This document shows positions 27,876 to 35,473 of a stretch of 64,000 bases of DNA, piece after piece (positions within the stretch are counted from its first letter, which is position 1; each line of letters opens with the position of its first letter). Below the pieces are notes generated by a model, which saw nothing but the letters and a program-made list of their open reading frames with translations, was not told where the DNA came from and made no database searches. The DNA lies in contig NZ_CP096016.1 of the NCBI RefSeq assembly GCF_023650515.1, positions 2,792,001 through 2,856,000 on the forward strand, in the 5' to 3' direction. This DNA is from Alkalimarinus coralli (GTDB lineage: Bacteria > Pseudomonadota > Gammaproteobacteria > Pseudomonadales > Oleiphilaceae). A program made the translations under genes and the position numbers.

Positions 27876-28524
27876 AGATAGTTCTTTGCCGCTTCGCCAT
27901 GTGTTTGTGACCGCGAAGACCGGTGGCGGTAAATCGCAAGCCATGCGAAACGTAGTGGTACCCAGGCGGGGCGTTCGCGCTCTGTTCTGGGATGTTGACA
28001 ACGACCACTATTGCACGCGGTTTGATAACAAGGGCAAGTTTTTAAAAGCGGTTCAAGCTGCCGTTAAAAGTGGTAAGCCCTTTCGGCTGGGGTGGAATGG
28101 TGAAGATGATCAGGATACGTTTACATGGTTCTGCGAAGTAGTTTGGCGGGTACTGGATGGCGATTTTGATACTTACATCGTTCTCGAAGAGCTGGCCGAT
28201 CTCGAAATGGGCCAGAAAACCTTGCCGGGGCTGGGCAAGTTACAGAAACGTGCTCGAAAGTACGGTGGTATTGTGGTGTCCAATACCCAGCGGGTTCAGG
28301 AAATACCGAAATCGCTGATTACACAGGCCCATAAGGTCTATATCGGGTTGCAGTCGGCCCATGATGCCAAGTACATCGAACGAGTGCTTGGGATTCCGGC
28401 TAACCAGGTGGAAGCCCTTAAGCCGCTGGAGTTCTTCACCAAAAATGGCGAGACCTGGGAAAAAGTTAAAATTCCCTACAAGGCCTACGGTGAAAAGAGC
28501 CGAAAACGTAACCAATTTGCTTGA
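27862..28524 (+). CDS. Genome-packaging ATPase (PM2 P9-like, FtsK/HerA superfamily)
   Basis: 220 residues with Walker A VTAKTGGGKS (about residues 16-25), a FWDVDNDHYC segment, Walker B YIVLEELADL with the catalytic Glu, and an SNTQRVQEI sensor-like stretch. This is the A32/HerA-type packaging ATPase of viruses with double jelly-roll capsids; size is like PM2 P9. ATG 27862 is chosen for its ggggag site. It is two genes before the capsid gene, as in PM2. Confidence 0.85.
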   Translation: MARNEDSSLPLRHVFVTAKTGGGKSQAMRNVVVPRRGVRALFWDVDNDHYCTRFDNKGKFLKAVQAAVKSGKPFRLGWNGEDDQDTFTWFCEVVWRVLDGDFDTYIVLEELADLEMGQKTLPGLGKLQKRARKYGGIVVSNTQRVQEIPKSLITQAHKVYIGLQSAHDAKYIERVLGIPANQVEALKPLEFFTKNGETWEKVKIPYKAYGEKSRKRNQFA

Positions 28525-28535
28525 TTATTACGTTA

Positions 28536-28570
28536 AGGAACGTGATTTTTTACGTTCCTGATCTTTTTTT
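28536..28570 (+). terminator. Terminator between packaging ATPase and capsid genes
   Basis: Stem aggaacgt / acgttcct with a gatttttt loop, then gatcttttttt. It ends the ATPase transcript, so the capsid block probably has its own promoter in 28571-28660. Confidence 0.8.
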
Positions 28571-28679
28571 AATCTAATTTGAACCTATAGGTTCCCCCTC
28601 TTTACCGTTTCGGTTCTCCCTCGATACAACTAAAAACCTACGTTAAACAGCGTATTTTTTAATTGATTGAGAGGACTAC

Positions 28680-28826
28680 ATGAACACTGTAGACAAAGTA
28701 AAACGTAACATCGATTGGAAGATGGTGACCTCAATGGTTGTCGGTTCTATCGTTGTTGGTGTGCTGGTTGTTGGCGCACGAAAAGCGGGCTTAGGCTCTG
28801 TTGCCACTGTTGTAAAAGGGGGCTAA
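28680..28826 (+). CDS. Small virion membrane protein
   Basis: 48 residues beginning MNTVDKVKRNIDWKMV, then one membrane segment (SMVVGSIVVGVLVVGA) and a short basic/Gly tail. A strong gagagg site precedes it. It stops one base before the capsid ATG. Single-span proteins of this size are typical internal-membrane proteins of PM2-like virions. Confidence 0.7.
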   Translation: MNTVDKVKRNIDWKMVTSMVVGSIVVGVLVVGARKAGLGSVATVVKGG

Positions 28827-29624
28827 ATGTCACGTTCATTTGAAAGACTATCGCAACCTAATAACGTTGTGGCCGGTGGTCGTGTGACTCAACACTGCCC
28901 GCTTGGATTGTCGTATGATTCGATAATTTTTAAATTAACGAATGTAACGCCGGTACAAATGAAGAACTTGAAAGTTCTAACAGGTGCCAAGGCTCAATGG
29001 GATGTTAAAGACGGCGGTGTTATTGCTGACATTAACAGCTATTACCAGCGTGATGAGTCAACCGGCTTTTTGACGTTGTGGTTCTATCGGCCTGAAATGT
29101 CGACGGAAGAGGAACGAGCCTTGACCAGTATGGGCACACTCGACATTCCGTCATTGACTGTTCAGTTTGATCTTGACGGGGCAGTTACTGACCCGGCTAT
29201 TGAAACGTACGCTATTCGTCGAGCAGCGGCCCCAATGGGGCTAATCACTAAGTTGCGTGAATTCCCCACCACGTTTGCAACCAGTGGCAGGCAGGATATT
29301 GATAATATCCCACGCGGTGCGCGTATTACCGCGTTTCACTTGTTTAAAGATGATGTGAGCGAAGTAGAGCTTGAGATCAACAACGGTGCTGGCTCTGGTA
29401 AAGTGGTTGAGTTTCCTAAAGACTTACTTGAAGCCGTTCAAAAACAGCATGGCCGCACGCCGCTTACTGCTAAAGCGACCCATGTTGATATGAATTTGCT
29501 AGGTAAGTTGAAGCAGTACATGCCAACAGCCCACTTAAAAGACATGCGTCTGAAGCCAACGATTGATTCTTCCGGGGCGTTAACAACCCTGGTTGAATAT
29601 ATCGACGGATTCCAAGGCATATAG
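28827..29624 (+). CDS. Major capsid protein, PM2 P2-like double jelly roll
   Basis: 265 residues, close to the 269 of PM2 P2. From memory of P2, several elements align in order: RSF..L....NV.AG near the start, P.GL.Y..I, VTP.Q.KN..V, F.RPEM, then ALTSMGTLDI, the FDLDGA segment, NIPRGARITAFHLFK, and LKDMRLKPTIDSSGALTTLVEY near the end. P2 trimers form the capsid around a membrane. This is the strongest marker for the provirus type. No search was run. Confidence 0.87.
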   Translation: MSRSFERLSQPNNVVAGGRVTQHCPLGLSYDSIIFKLTNVTPVQMKNLKVLTGAKAQWDVKDGGVIADINSYYQRDESTGFLTLWFYRPEMSTEEERALTSMGTLDIPSLTVQFDLDGAVTDPAIETYAIRRAAAPMGLITKLREFPTTFATSGRQDIDNIPRGARITAFHLFKDDVSEVELEINNGAGSGKVVEFPKDLLEAVQKQHGRTPLTAKATHVDMNLLGKLKQYMPTAHLKDMRLKPTIDSSGALTTLVEYIDGFQGI

Positions 29625-29635
29625 GAGGGTTCTCC

Positions 29636-29959
29636 ATGTCTCAAACAAGTGGATTCTTTGAAAACTTCGGGGGCATTGGTGACGCGTTTGAAACGCTCGC
29701 CGGTGTTTACCTGGAGCATGAAAGAATTAAATCGGGCAACGTATCAGGAGCGGCCGCCCAAGATCAGGCAGAGTTGATCGGAACGCCATCAAGCATTGAT
29801 CAAAACGTCAACGCTCACCCGGCATCACCTGAACAGATAGAAAATGGTTTGGCTAGTGGTGAATCGGTAAATGTCTTTGGTACGCCGGTAAATAAAACGG
29901 TGCTGATGGTTACGGGGGCCGTTCTAGGCGTGATATTTCTGGCTAAGGTGATGAAATGA
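29636..29959 (+). CDS. Virion membrane-associated protein
   Basis: 107 residues with a soluble N-terminal part (FENFGGIGDAFETLAGVYLEHE), a flexible middle and a C-terminal membrane segment (VLMVTGAVLGVIFLAKVMK). An aggaggg ribosome binding site precedes it. It overlaps the next gene by 4 bases (ATGA). Position right after the capsid gene suggests a structural protein. Confidence 0.7.
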   Translation: MSQTSGFFENFGGIGDAFETLAGVYLEHERIKSGNVSGAAAQDQAELIGTPSSIDQNVNAHPASPEQIENGLASGESVNVFGTPVNKTVLMVTGAVLGVIFLAKVMK

Positions 29960-30159
29960 TTCCAACTATGTCGGGCGGCGCGGGAGGAATAGACCTCAGC
30001 GGTGGGCCTGCCACTTCTGGAAATGGTGACTATGGGGCTAATTTTGGGAGTACATTCAATTTTGCCCCACCTCCTGTAACCGTAGGGGGCACCAGTATAC
30101 CAGCCTGGCTAATTGTCGCCGGTGTGGTGGGGGTCTTTTACCTGGTTAAACGCAAATGA
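29956..30159 (+). CDS. Small Gly-rich virion membrane protein
   Basis: 67 residues: a Gly/Ser/Pro-rich N-terminus (TMSGGAGGIDLSGGPATSG) and one membrane segment near the end (AWLIVAGVVGVFYLVKRK). ATGA overlaps couple it to the genes on both sides. Confidence 0.68.
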   Translation: MIPTMSGGAGGIDLSGGPATSGNGDYGANFGSTFNFAPPPVTVGGTSIPAWLIVAGVVGVFYLVKRK

Positions 30160-30536
30160 GGCAAATTGCATGGTGCCCAGAAGCTGAAAACGGTTTAGCC
30201 AGGGCGGCGGGTTCGCCCGCTGTTCTTGAAGCCGTCAAACGTGAAGTACTCAACGGTGAAGGTCAGCTTTGGCAGTTTGACCAGCCTGATTCTTGCGGTT
30301 ATGTCGTGACCAGGGTTGAAGAAACTAAGCCTAGCGGAATGTTGGAGTTAGTCATTGTGTTGGGTGAAGGCTGCGGGGCCAAGCGAGTAATTAAGTCTTT
30401 TATGAAGGTGGCGAAAGATTACGGTATTGAGTCAATGAGGACGCACATAAAGCGCCCCGGGCTAAAAAGAATTTATGAAAGATTGGGCTGGTCTCAGTCT
30501 GAGATAGTGATGAGGTTTAATTGCAATGGGAAGTAA
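30156..30536 (+). CDS. GNAT-fold-like phage protein
   Basis: 126 residues. The segment YVVTRVEE, then LELVIVLGEGCGAKRVIKSFMKVAKDYGIESMRTHIKRPGLKRIYERLGW resembles the acetyltransferase-like proteins found in many phage structural clusters. No enzyme activity is known for these. It overlaps both neighbours. Confidence 0.6.
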   Translation: MRQIAWCPEAENGLARAAGSPAVLEAVKREVLNGEGQLWQFDQPDSCGYVVTRVEETKPSGMLELVIVLGEGCGAKRVIKSFMKVAKDYGIESMRTHIKRPGLKRIYERLGWSQSEIVMRFNCNGK

Positions 30537-31278
30537 ATCAAAGAGTTCCCAGTCAACCGTTAATAAGCAGAATTATTTTAACAATATTGATTATGGTAAC
30601 GGTGGTGGTGGCAGTGGATTTGCCAAAAATGTGAACATGTCTGAATCGTCAATGGGTGATATATCCATTGTCTCAACGGATCATGGAGCTATGCAGGCGG
30701 CAGCGGCTGTCAGTGCTCATGCTGTTAATGCCAATGGCGCTATTGCAGATAGCGCGATCAATCTGGCTGATAGTTTGGGAACTGAGGTCATCGATGCCGC
30801 TGGCAATTTGGCGGTTGAGTCATTTGATTTATCGAGAGACTTTGGCGGCTACCTTGAAAGGTCGGCAGGTCAGGTTATAGACCTTGTTCAAAATGAAGCG
30901 GACGAAAACAGAGAGTTCGCGATGCATTCAACCGCAGAAGTTGGAAAAGCCTATCAGGCGGCTAATAGCTCAATATTAGCGCTATCGAGAGATCATTCCA
31001 GCAATTTAGATGCAGCTTATAGCCAGGCAAATCAGGCTATTTCTGATATCTCAGAGCGATCAATATCAGAATATGCTTATCTGGCAGAATCCACTAATGA
31101 TCAGATTAACCAGGCAAATATTCAGGCGCAATCTATGAGCGGCAAAGCGATGGATTATGTTTTCCAGAGCACTAAGGATGCAACTGAGCGAAATACTGAC
31201 ACGATGGTTAAGTGGGGAATGGGCGGCGCTGTTGCGGTGGTTGGCTTTATGGCCCTTGCGATGATGAGAGCGGCATAA
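30526..31278 (+). CDS. Coiled-coil membrane-anchored virion protein
   Basis: 250 residues: a Ser/Asn/Gly-rich N-terminus (GNGGGGSGFAKN), a long Ala/Ser/Gln helix-forming region (about 50-215) with repeated short A..A/I motifs, and a C-terminal membrane segment (WGMGGAVAVVGFMALAMM). It could span from capsid to membrane or be an ejection protein. The stop shares one base with the next ATG (TAATG). Confidence 0.65.
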   Translation: MGSKSKSSQSTVNKQNYFNNIDYGNGGGGSGFAKNVNMSESSMGDISIVSTDHGAMQAAAAVSAHAVNANGAIADSAINLADSLGTEVIDAAGNLAVESFDLSRDFGGYLERSAGQVIDLVQNEADENREFAMHSTAEVGKAYQAANSSILALSRDHSSNLDAAYSQANQAISDISERSISEYAYLAESTNDQINQANIQAQSMSGKAMDYVFQSTKDATERNTDTMVKWGMGGAVAVVGFMALAMMRAA

Positions 31279-31838
31279 TGAATCTATTTGATATTGATTT
31301 GAAAGCAGGCATTGGGAATCACAACGCCATCCGGGGCCGGTATTTTCGGATTATTACCGGAACCGGGCGGATGACATTGAGAACATCTACTGGCCATAGC
31401 TCAGATATTATGGCGGGTATCGGTGTTGATGTTGCCGCTAATGGGGCACCGTTTGAGTGGTTCGAATTGGTAAGCCCTGTTGATCAAACTGTAACGATCC
31501 TTGTGTCTGATCTTCCGTCTACGGACTCAAGATTATCAGGTGATATTGATATCAATGGGCTTCTTTCCGTAGCAGCGGTAGGCGGTAACTCAATAACAGA
31601 GTCGTCTGGAACTATCGCTAATAATGCAAGCGTTGAAATATTGACCGCTGATATCAATCGGATAGAGACGGTTGTTTATATCGATCAACCGGCGTTTGTC
31701 TCGGGTGCGAATCCTGCGAGTGCGGCCAGCTTTCCACTGCCAGCTGGATACCATACGTTCAAAAACACGGCTGCGGTTTATATGTTCAATAATTCCGGAG
31801 CAGTACTGAACTATAAAACGTTTGGAGATAGCAAATGA
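31278..31838 (+). CDS. Beta-rich virion protein (spike or vertex candidate)
   Basis: 186 residues from ATG 31278, rich in Gly, Thr, Ser and alternating hydrophobics (GRYFRIITGTGRMTLRTS, TVTILVSDLPS), typical of small jelly-roll or spike proteins. The frame is open upstream to 31212 but that part overlaps the previous gene. Could be the receptor-binding spike, analogous in role to PM2 P1; inferred from position and composition only. Confidence 0.6.
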   Translation: MNLFDIDLKAGIGNHNAIRGRYFRIITGTGRMTLRTSTGHSSDIMAGIGVDVAANGAPFEWFELVSPVDQTVTILVSDLPSTDSRLSGDIDINGLLSVAAVGGNSITESSGTIANNASVEILTADINRIETVVYIDQPAFVSGANPASAASFPLPAGYHTFKNTAAVYMFNNSGAVLNYKTFGDSK

Positions 31839-32098
31839 TAGTTGGGCAAAATCCTAGTCCGATAAAAAGCGTTCAGCGCGGTACCGTCTCCGGGGCCGGG
31901 GTTGTAAATATATCAAGCGTTGATGTTTCAAAGTCGATTCTAATATTGAACGGGCGCGGCTATGGTATTACGTATCAGCAAAATTACTACGGTATTGGTG
32001 GTGGCTGGACGGGAGTATTGTCAACAAGCACGATAACGATTGATTGTGATGCAACGATACAAGCTGGCGCGACATGGCAGGTGATTGAATATGTCTAA
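31835..32098 (+). CDS. Small beta-rich virion protein
   Basis: 87 residues, all-beta composition (VQRGTVSGAGVVNISSVDV, then STSTITIDCDATIQAGATWQVIEY), like short tail or capsid decoration proteins. ATGA overlap with the previous gene. Confidence 0.62.
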   Translation: MIVGQNPSPIKSVQRGTVSGAGVVNISSVDVSKSILILNGRGYGITYQQNYYGIGGGWTGVLSTSTITIDCDATIQAGATWQVIEYV

Positions 32099-32282
32099 TT
32101 TTTACGCACAAATTAATGACGAAAAAATTTGTATCGGGGTTTCTCAGTTGTCTAGTGCTGTTGAGCACCCTCAAATGATATCGCTTGATAGTTATGATGA
32201 AAGTATTCTTGGAAAAAAGCGATATTACAAACAATGGCGAGAGGTGGACAGTGAAGGTAACGTTCTACCTGACGATAGCTAG
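32091..32282 (+). CDS. Small hypothetical phage protein
   Basis: 63 residues from ATG 32091 (MSNFYAQINDEKICIGVSQL), with a tyrosine-rich acidic C-terminus ending WREVDSEGNVLPDDS. Such short proteins often follow fibre or spike genes in phages. Overlaps both neighbours. Confidence 0.5.
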   Translation: MSNFYAQINDEKICIGVSQLSSAVEHPQMISLDSYDESILGKKRYYKQWREVDSEGNVLPDDS

Positions 32283-32712
32283 TGTGGTTTTCTGGATGAT
32301 GAGCAAAAAACAACTACCACGGGGGATTCGCAACAATAACCCTGGGAATATTGAAAACAACGGTATTGCATGGAACGGATTGTCAGATACGCAAACTGAT
32401 AGCCGGTTTTATCAGTTTAATGATGCGAGATATGGCATTCGGGCAATTGCACGTATTATCAAAACCTATAGCAGCAAATACGGTTTAAACACCGTACGCG
32501 GCATTATCAACCGTTGGGCACCACCTCATGAGAATGATACCGGGGCGTATGTTGATCATGTGGCGGCTGTTGTTGGTGTTGACCCTGACCAGTTGGTTGA
32601 TGTGCATAACGAAACGGTCATGACCGCACTGGTTACGACGATCATACAGCATGAAAACGGGGTACAACCCTATGACCAGTCATTGATTCAAGAAGGGGTC
32701 ATGATGGCATGA
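32251..32712 (+). CDS. Virion-associated peptidoglycan hydrolase
   Basis: 153 residues from GTG 32251 (gagagg upstream): an N-terminal membrane segment (VTFYLTIASVVFWMM) and then LPRGIRNNNPGNIE, followed by DARYGIRAIARIIKTY and AYVDHVAAVVGVDP. The RGIRNNNPGNIE pattern marks structural proteins and lysins of many tailless and tailed phages. It probably opens the cell wall during entry or exit. The frame is open to ATG 32185, but that start overlaps the previous gene more and adds no similarity. Confidence 0.7.
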   Translation: MKVTFYLTIASVVFWMMSKKQLPRGIRNNNPGNIENNGIAWNGLSDTQTDSRFYQFNDARYGIRAIARIIKTYSSKYGLNTVRGIINRWAPPHENDTGAYVDHVAAVVGVDPDQLVDVHNETVMTALVTTIIQHENGVQPYDQSLIQEGVMMA

Positions 32713-32942
32713 AAACCCAACACTTTTTAATTCTGGTTGGTGTTGGTGTAGCCGGTGCCTGGTACATGAAAAACAAAACCGTTGAAGCGGTGGGGGATGT
32801 GGCAGAGGCTATTAACCCGGTTAACCAGGAAAACATTTTTTACGGTGTTGCCAATGCCATCACACAAAAACTGACCGGTGACGAACACGACACGTTTGGA
32901 ACCTGGTTGTATGATTTTTTTAATCCTAATCAGGAGTTTTAA
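32709..32942 (+). CDS. Small virion membrane protein
   Basis: 77 residues with an N-terminal membrane segment (HFLILVGVGVAGAWYM) and a soluble tail ending FFNPNQEF. ATGA overlap with the lysin gene. Confidence 0.62.
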   Translation: MKTQHFLILVGVGVAGAWYMKNKTVEAVGDVAEAINPVNQENIFYGVANAITQKLTGDEHDTFGTWLYDFFNPNQEF

Positions 32943-32944
32943 CC

Positions 32945-33145
32945 ATGGAAAAGTTTTTATCCATTTTTAGCAGAGTCAAAGAACCTTCTACTATGGCAGG
33001 GTTGGGCTTGTTGCTCACGATTTTTGGTATACCAGGCGAAGTAGCCACTGCGGCAACCGAAGGGGTCATTCAAAGCATTGGCGGCGTTTTGGCTGTGTTG
33101 TCTGTAGTGATGCCCGAAGGTAAACCGGATGCCATTGAATCTTGA
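32945..33145 (+). CDS. Small hydrophobic protein (holin-like)
   Basis: 66 residues with two hydrophobic segments (MAGLGLLLTIFGIPGEVATAA and IQSIGGVLAVLSVVM). Size and two short membrane spans suggest a holin or a virion membrane protein; nothing in the sequence decides. Confidence 0.55.
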   Translation: MEKFLSIFSRVKEPSTMAGLGLLLTIFGIPGEVATAATEGVIQSIGGVLAVLSVVMPEGKPDAIES

Positions 33146-33269
33146 TTTAGGCGTTATCATTCAAGGGGCCATACTGGGCGCGATTGTCTGGCATGGCCGA
33201 ACCGTTAGCCAGCTACTAAAAACGGTTACCTTGCATGAGTGGAGATTGGGCAAATTGGAAGAAAAATAG
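33129..33269 (+). CDS. Small membrane protein at the right end of the provirus
   Basis: 46 residues (starts MPLNLDLGVIIQGAILGAIV, ends LHEWRLGKLEEK): one membrane segment followed by a charged amphipathic helix. It overlaps the previous gene by 17 bases and stops at the right arm-type repeats. Could be a lysis accessory protein; not assigned. Confidence 0.5.
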   Translation: MPLNLDLGVIIQGAILGAIVWHGRTVSQLLKTVTLHEWRLGKLEEK

Positions 33270-33288
33270 TGTCTACAAACTGTCTACA
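33270..33288. repeat. Candidate right integrase arm-type site pair
   Basis: TGTCTACA at 33270-33277 and again at 33281-33288, spaced 11 bp like the pair at 22013-22031 and in the same orientation. It lies 92 bp inside the right 17-bp core repeat. Confidence 0.6.
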
Positions 33289-33379
33289 TGCGGGAGCATT
33301 CAAGAACATTAGAGACGTATGACGAATAGATAAATAATTGTTATATATGTAACTAACTGTTTTACAAGGATGAAAAAAA

Positions 33380-33396
33380 GGGTTGACATCCCCCTT
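33380..33396. repeat. attR core: 17-bp direct repeat, right copy
   Basis: gggttgacatccccctt, identical to 21917-21933. It contains the TTGACA that serves as the -35 box of the tRNA(Met) promoter. Confidence 0.85.
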
Positions 33397-33411
33397 CAAA
33401 AACAACAAAAT
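33383..33411 (+). promoter_or_regulatory. tRNA(Met) promoter
   Basis: -35 TTGACA at 33383-33388, a 17-bp spacer, -10 CAAAAT at 33406-33411, then a GC-rich discriminator (acgcgcctc) as in stable-RNA promoters. The transcript would start about 10 bases before the tRNA. The -35 box is inside the provirus attachment repeat. Confidence 0.75.
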
Positions 33412-33429
33412 ACGCGCCTCAAATGTTGC

Positions 33430-33506
33430 GGCTACATAGCTCAGTTGGTTAGAGCACATCACTCATAATGATGGGGTCCCAGGTTCGAATCCCGGTGTAG
33501 CCACCA
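33430..33506 (+). tRNA. tRNA-Met (elongator, anticodon CAT)
   Basis: A 77-nt cloverleaf nearly identical to E. coli elongator tRNA-Met: GGCTACA acceptor, anticodon arm atcac-tcataat-gatgg with CAT, T-loop GGTTCGAATCC, encoded CCA. It is intact; the provirus lies upstream and does not disrupt it. Confidence 0.97.
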
Positions 33507-33973
33507 CTTTTTCATATCAATAAGATATGAAGCACCCAGAGCATCAGCTCAATCTCTCATCAGAATTTAGCACACAGTTTAGTACACTCTAAATATTGAT
33601 GGGTTTGTGGCTTTAAATAAGCTATCTTTTCGACTTTTCAGTACGTTTTTACAAAAAGTATTAAACATCAGGTCGATCTGAGGACGCCCCCTATCTTCAA
33701 GTTGCCATTAGAACCTTAAGTGCGCGGTATCACTCGCTCAGTAGTGAATAGTAACCTCCAAACCAGTCGTACATGATGCAATTTAATTGTTTAGTTACTA
33801 AACTGACATTTAGATTTTTGCGTTTCTTTAATGGGTATCTTGTTAAAAACGGTTACTTTTTTATGACGTGGTGCCTTGTTAAAAACGCGCATAAAAATCC
33901 GAAACTGTACATCCAAACTTAGTGCGTTTACCATAGGTAGATTAACCTACAGTCAATCAGATACACCTAGTCC
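33507..33973. other. 467-bp intergenic region after tRNA(Met)
   Basis: No gene is seen. A 13-bp direct repeat cttgttaaaaacg occurs at 33839-33851 and 33875-33887. Promoter for the next gene presumably lies near 33900-33960. Confidence 0.45.
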
Positions 33974-34756
33974 ATGAAAGTACTGTTTGCGTTACTGGTC
34001 ATTTCCTGCCTCTTTCCGAATCACTCGATTGCTGAGCGCCTAACATTTGTGGCTGAAAACTACACTCACTTTGAGTTCGAAGAAAATGGGAAAATCCAAG
34101 GTTTCACAGTAGATATTCTAAAAGCGATACTCGCTAAAACCAAGCACACAGGTAGTTTCAATATACATCCTTGGGCACGCGCTGAGCGAGAATCTCTGCG
34201 AGCAGCCAACACAGTCATCCATACGTTAACGCGCTCAGAAGAGAGAGAAGACAACTATCATTGGTTAGGGCCTATTGCACCAAGAAAAGTGTTCTTTTAT
34301 AAGGCAAGACGTAGAAATGACATCTCAATCAAAACGCTAAACGATGCTAAAGCGTTTAAAACTGCCGTCATTAGAGGCCAGGCTATTACCAAATTTCTAT
34401 TGAAAAATGGCTTTAAAGCTGACAAGCATCTAATTATAGTAAACGGCGATAAACAGCGCTTTGATCTATTAAGATATGGTCGTATAGACCTGATTGTGTT
34501 TGTGGAGCCTGTCTTAAATTGGAGAATGGCCAAGCTGAACGACCCCAATCTTAAATTGGAGAAAGCTTTTTTGATTGATGACAGCAAATCCTATTATGTG
34601 GGATTTAACAAAGAGACATCACCAAAAATAGTGGCTGATTTTAGATCTGTATATGAAGAAATGAAGCACGATGGGAGCATCGCCCAACTGCAATGTAAGT
34701 ATATGAAGCAGTGCGAAGTCACGCCTTCAACAAATAAAGGGATCGGTGACGAATGA
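33974..34756 (+). CDS. Periplasmic solute-binding protein (SBP_bac_3 type)
   Basis: 260 residues with a Sec signal (cut about SIAE, residue 20) and the small type 3 solute-binding fold: LTFVAENYTHFEFEENGKIQGFTVDILKAIL at the start, WARAERE and a LIRYGRIDLIVFVEP-like segment. Proteins of this type often act alone as amino-acid or small-molecule sensors; no ABC permease or ATPase is nearby, so transport is not supported. A second, related gene follows at 34991 but is interrupted. Confidence 0.82.
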   Translation: MKVLFALLVISCLFPNHSIAERLTFVAENYTHFEFEENGKIQGFTVDILKAILAKTKHTGSFNIHPWARAERESLRAANTVIHTLTRSEEREDNYHWLGPIAPRKVFFYKARRRNDISIKTLNDAKAFKTAVIRGQAITKFLLKNGFKADKHLIIVNGDKQRFDLLRYGRIDLIVFVEPVLNWRMAKLNDPNLKLEKAFLIDDSKSYYVGFNKETSPKIVADFRSVYEEMKHDGSIAQLQCKYMKQCEVTPSTNKGIGDE

Positions 34757-35473
34757 CACTTACTTAAGCAGTAATTTGTAGAGTTAAATAATGGCTCTAT
34801 ACGGTGGGAGCTCGTTAATTTTAACTCTCCAACAGCAGTCAGTGACTATAGAGCGGTTTGTGAGAGCCCTCTTACCTGCGACTCAACAAGTCTCCCTACC
34901 AACCCAAACCAGCCAACAATAGTCTACACTTAAAGAGCTATACAAAAGATTCGCCACTAATCGCCTTAGGCGTACCGATAAGTCAGTTCAATGAAAAAAC
35001 TGTTTTTGATTTTCGCTGTTCTAATTGCTACCAGCAACACTTCACTGGCTAAGCCTCCTTGTGAACTTTCAATGACATACAAGGATGTAGGCAAACCGGA
35101 CTATATGGCCCCATCGCCCAATAACAGCGGATTGTATAAGGCACTTTATTCAGAAGCCGCCAAGAGAGTCGGCTGCAAGTTAGTAATCAAACGCTTCCCC
35201 AAGAAGCGAACCTTAAGACAGCTTCAATCAGGCAAGATAGATATTTATCCAAGCACCGGGTTTGATGAGAAACGTTCGCTATTCCTGTTTTACACCCCAA
35301 ATGGTTTGTTCAGGGATGAAACATACTACGGTTTAACACCTTTGAGTGTCTCTCATTTGGAAAGCATTGGAGAGATAAAAAACCATGGGCTCACATGGAT
35401 CATTGAGGCGGGTAGAACAACGGTCGAGAAGGCAAAACGACAACAACTTCCTTATCAGGCGCTAGTTGGCTTA

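Larger units (their letters stand above)
21917..33396. mobile_element. Integrated corticovirus-like (PM2-type) provirus, about 11.5 kb
   Basis: Boundaries are a 17-bp direct repeat on each side. Inside are a tyrosine integrase at the left end, a toxin-antitoxin pair, a repressor and divergent early genes, a plasmid-type Rep, a non-coding hairpin region, a packaging ATPase, a PM2 P2-like major capsid protein, about eight small proteins with one transmembrane segment, beta-rich virion proteins and a peptidoglycan hydrolase. There is no terminase, portal or tail gene. This gene set and the size match tailless, internal-membrane dsDNA phages of the Corticoviridae (PM2 is about 10 kb). All frames are intact, so the provirus could be inducible. 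Confidence 0.88.
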
